Shown here piece after piece: positions 32,567-32,584 of a DNA stretch of 32,584 nucleotides. Within the stretch, counting starts at the first letter, position 1. Each line of letters starts with the position of its first letter. This stretch comes from Nitrospinota bacterium (GTDB taxonomy: Bacteria > Nitrospinota > Nitrospinia > JACRGO01), in NCBI GenBank assembly GCA_016212295.1, contig JACRGO010000102.1, positions 1 through 32,584 of the forward strand, in the 5' to 3' direction. The notes beneath the pieces are model-generated. The model saw nothing but the letters and a program-made list of their open reading frames with translations, ran no database searches and was not told where the DNA came from. A program made the translations under genes and the position numbers.

Positions 32567-32584
32567 ATGGACATTAAACAAATC
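32567..32584 (+). CDS. start of an unidentified gene (cut by window end)
   Basis: Six codons are visible, MDIKQI. A strong ribosome binding site, ggagga, ends six bases before the ATG, and a good promoter candidate lies upstream. Nothing about its function can be said. Confidence 0.55.

Overview
This window looks like a piece of a bacterial chromosome from an uncultivated, redox-active anaerobe or microaerophile. I infer this from a group 1 [NiFe] hydrogenase with its maturation protease, three multihaem c-type cytochromes, and a large chemosensory operon with diiron-type sensors. The many multihaem proteins and the intergenic repeats would suit a deltaproteobacterium-like, Nitrospirota-like or Nitrospinota-like lineage, but nothing here fixes the taxonomy. 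There are no rRNA or tRNA genes and no CRISPR array that I can see.

Layout. (1) 1-3760: 3' end of the hydrogenase large subunit, its protease, a nested-palindrome element, a tetrahaem cytochrome, and a pentahaem cytochrome lying between two copies of an approximately 68-bp inverted repeat. (2) 3760-8073: an AT-richer accessory strip that reads like eroded integron cassettes. It has a methyltransferase ending in a convincing attC site, a DUF4160 remnant with DUF2442, two related antitoxin/ParE pairs, a duplicated small ORF, a gene wrecked by an out-of-frame deletion, a small basic protein, and an MNT nucleotidyltransferase running into the stump of its HEPN partner. (3) 8249-14939: three signalling genes. 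A hybrid histidine kinase and a CheA-like kinase carry almost identical membrane sensor halves but different outputs; between them lie an orphan ribbon-helix-helix protein and a receiver-kinase. (4) 27564-14973, minus strand: one long chemosensory operon, HEAT-REC, HEAT-REC, CheA (Hpt-Hpt-kinase-CheW-CheW-REC), CheW, a metallo-beta-lactamase-fold/PAS/chemoreceptor fusion, CheB, a stand-alone diiron-type protein, an unknown 80-aa protein, and a second soluble chemoreceptor. (5) 27565-32584: a repeat-rich divergent intergenic region, a protein with a C-terminal HPr domain, a heptahaem-type cytochrome, and the first six codons of another gene. Four copies of an unusual repeat made of two interleaved palindromes sit between these genes.

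How it may work together. Two receptors of the operon (one fused, one as a separate protein) carry the flavodiiron-like fold known from ODP, the oxygen/iron sensor of Treponema denticola chemotaxis. No CheY or CheR and no flagellar gene is present, and two HEAT-repeat receiver proteins head the operon. My reading is a cytoplasmic oxygen/iron/redox-sensing chemosensory array whose output may be HEAT-REC proteins rather than the flagellar motor, placed near redox enzymes (hydrogenase, multihaem cytochromes) that would make sense as its context. The link to those enzymes is inference from proximity only.
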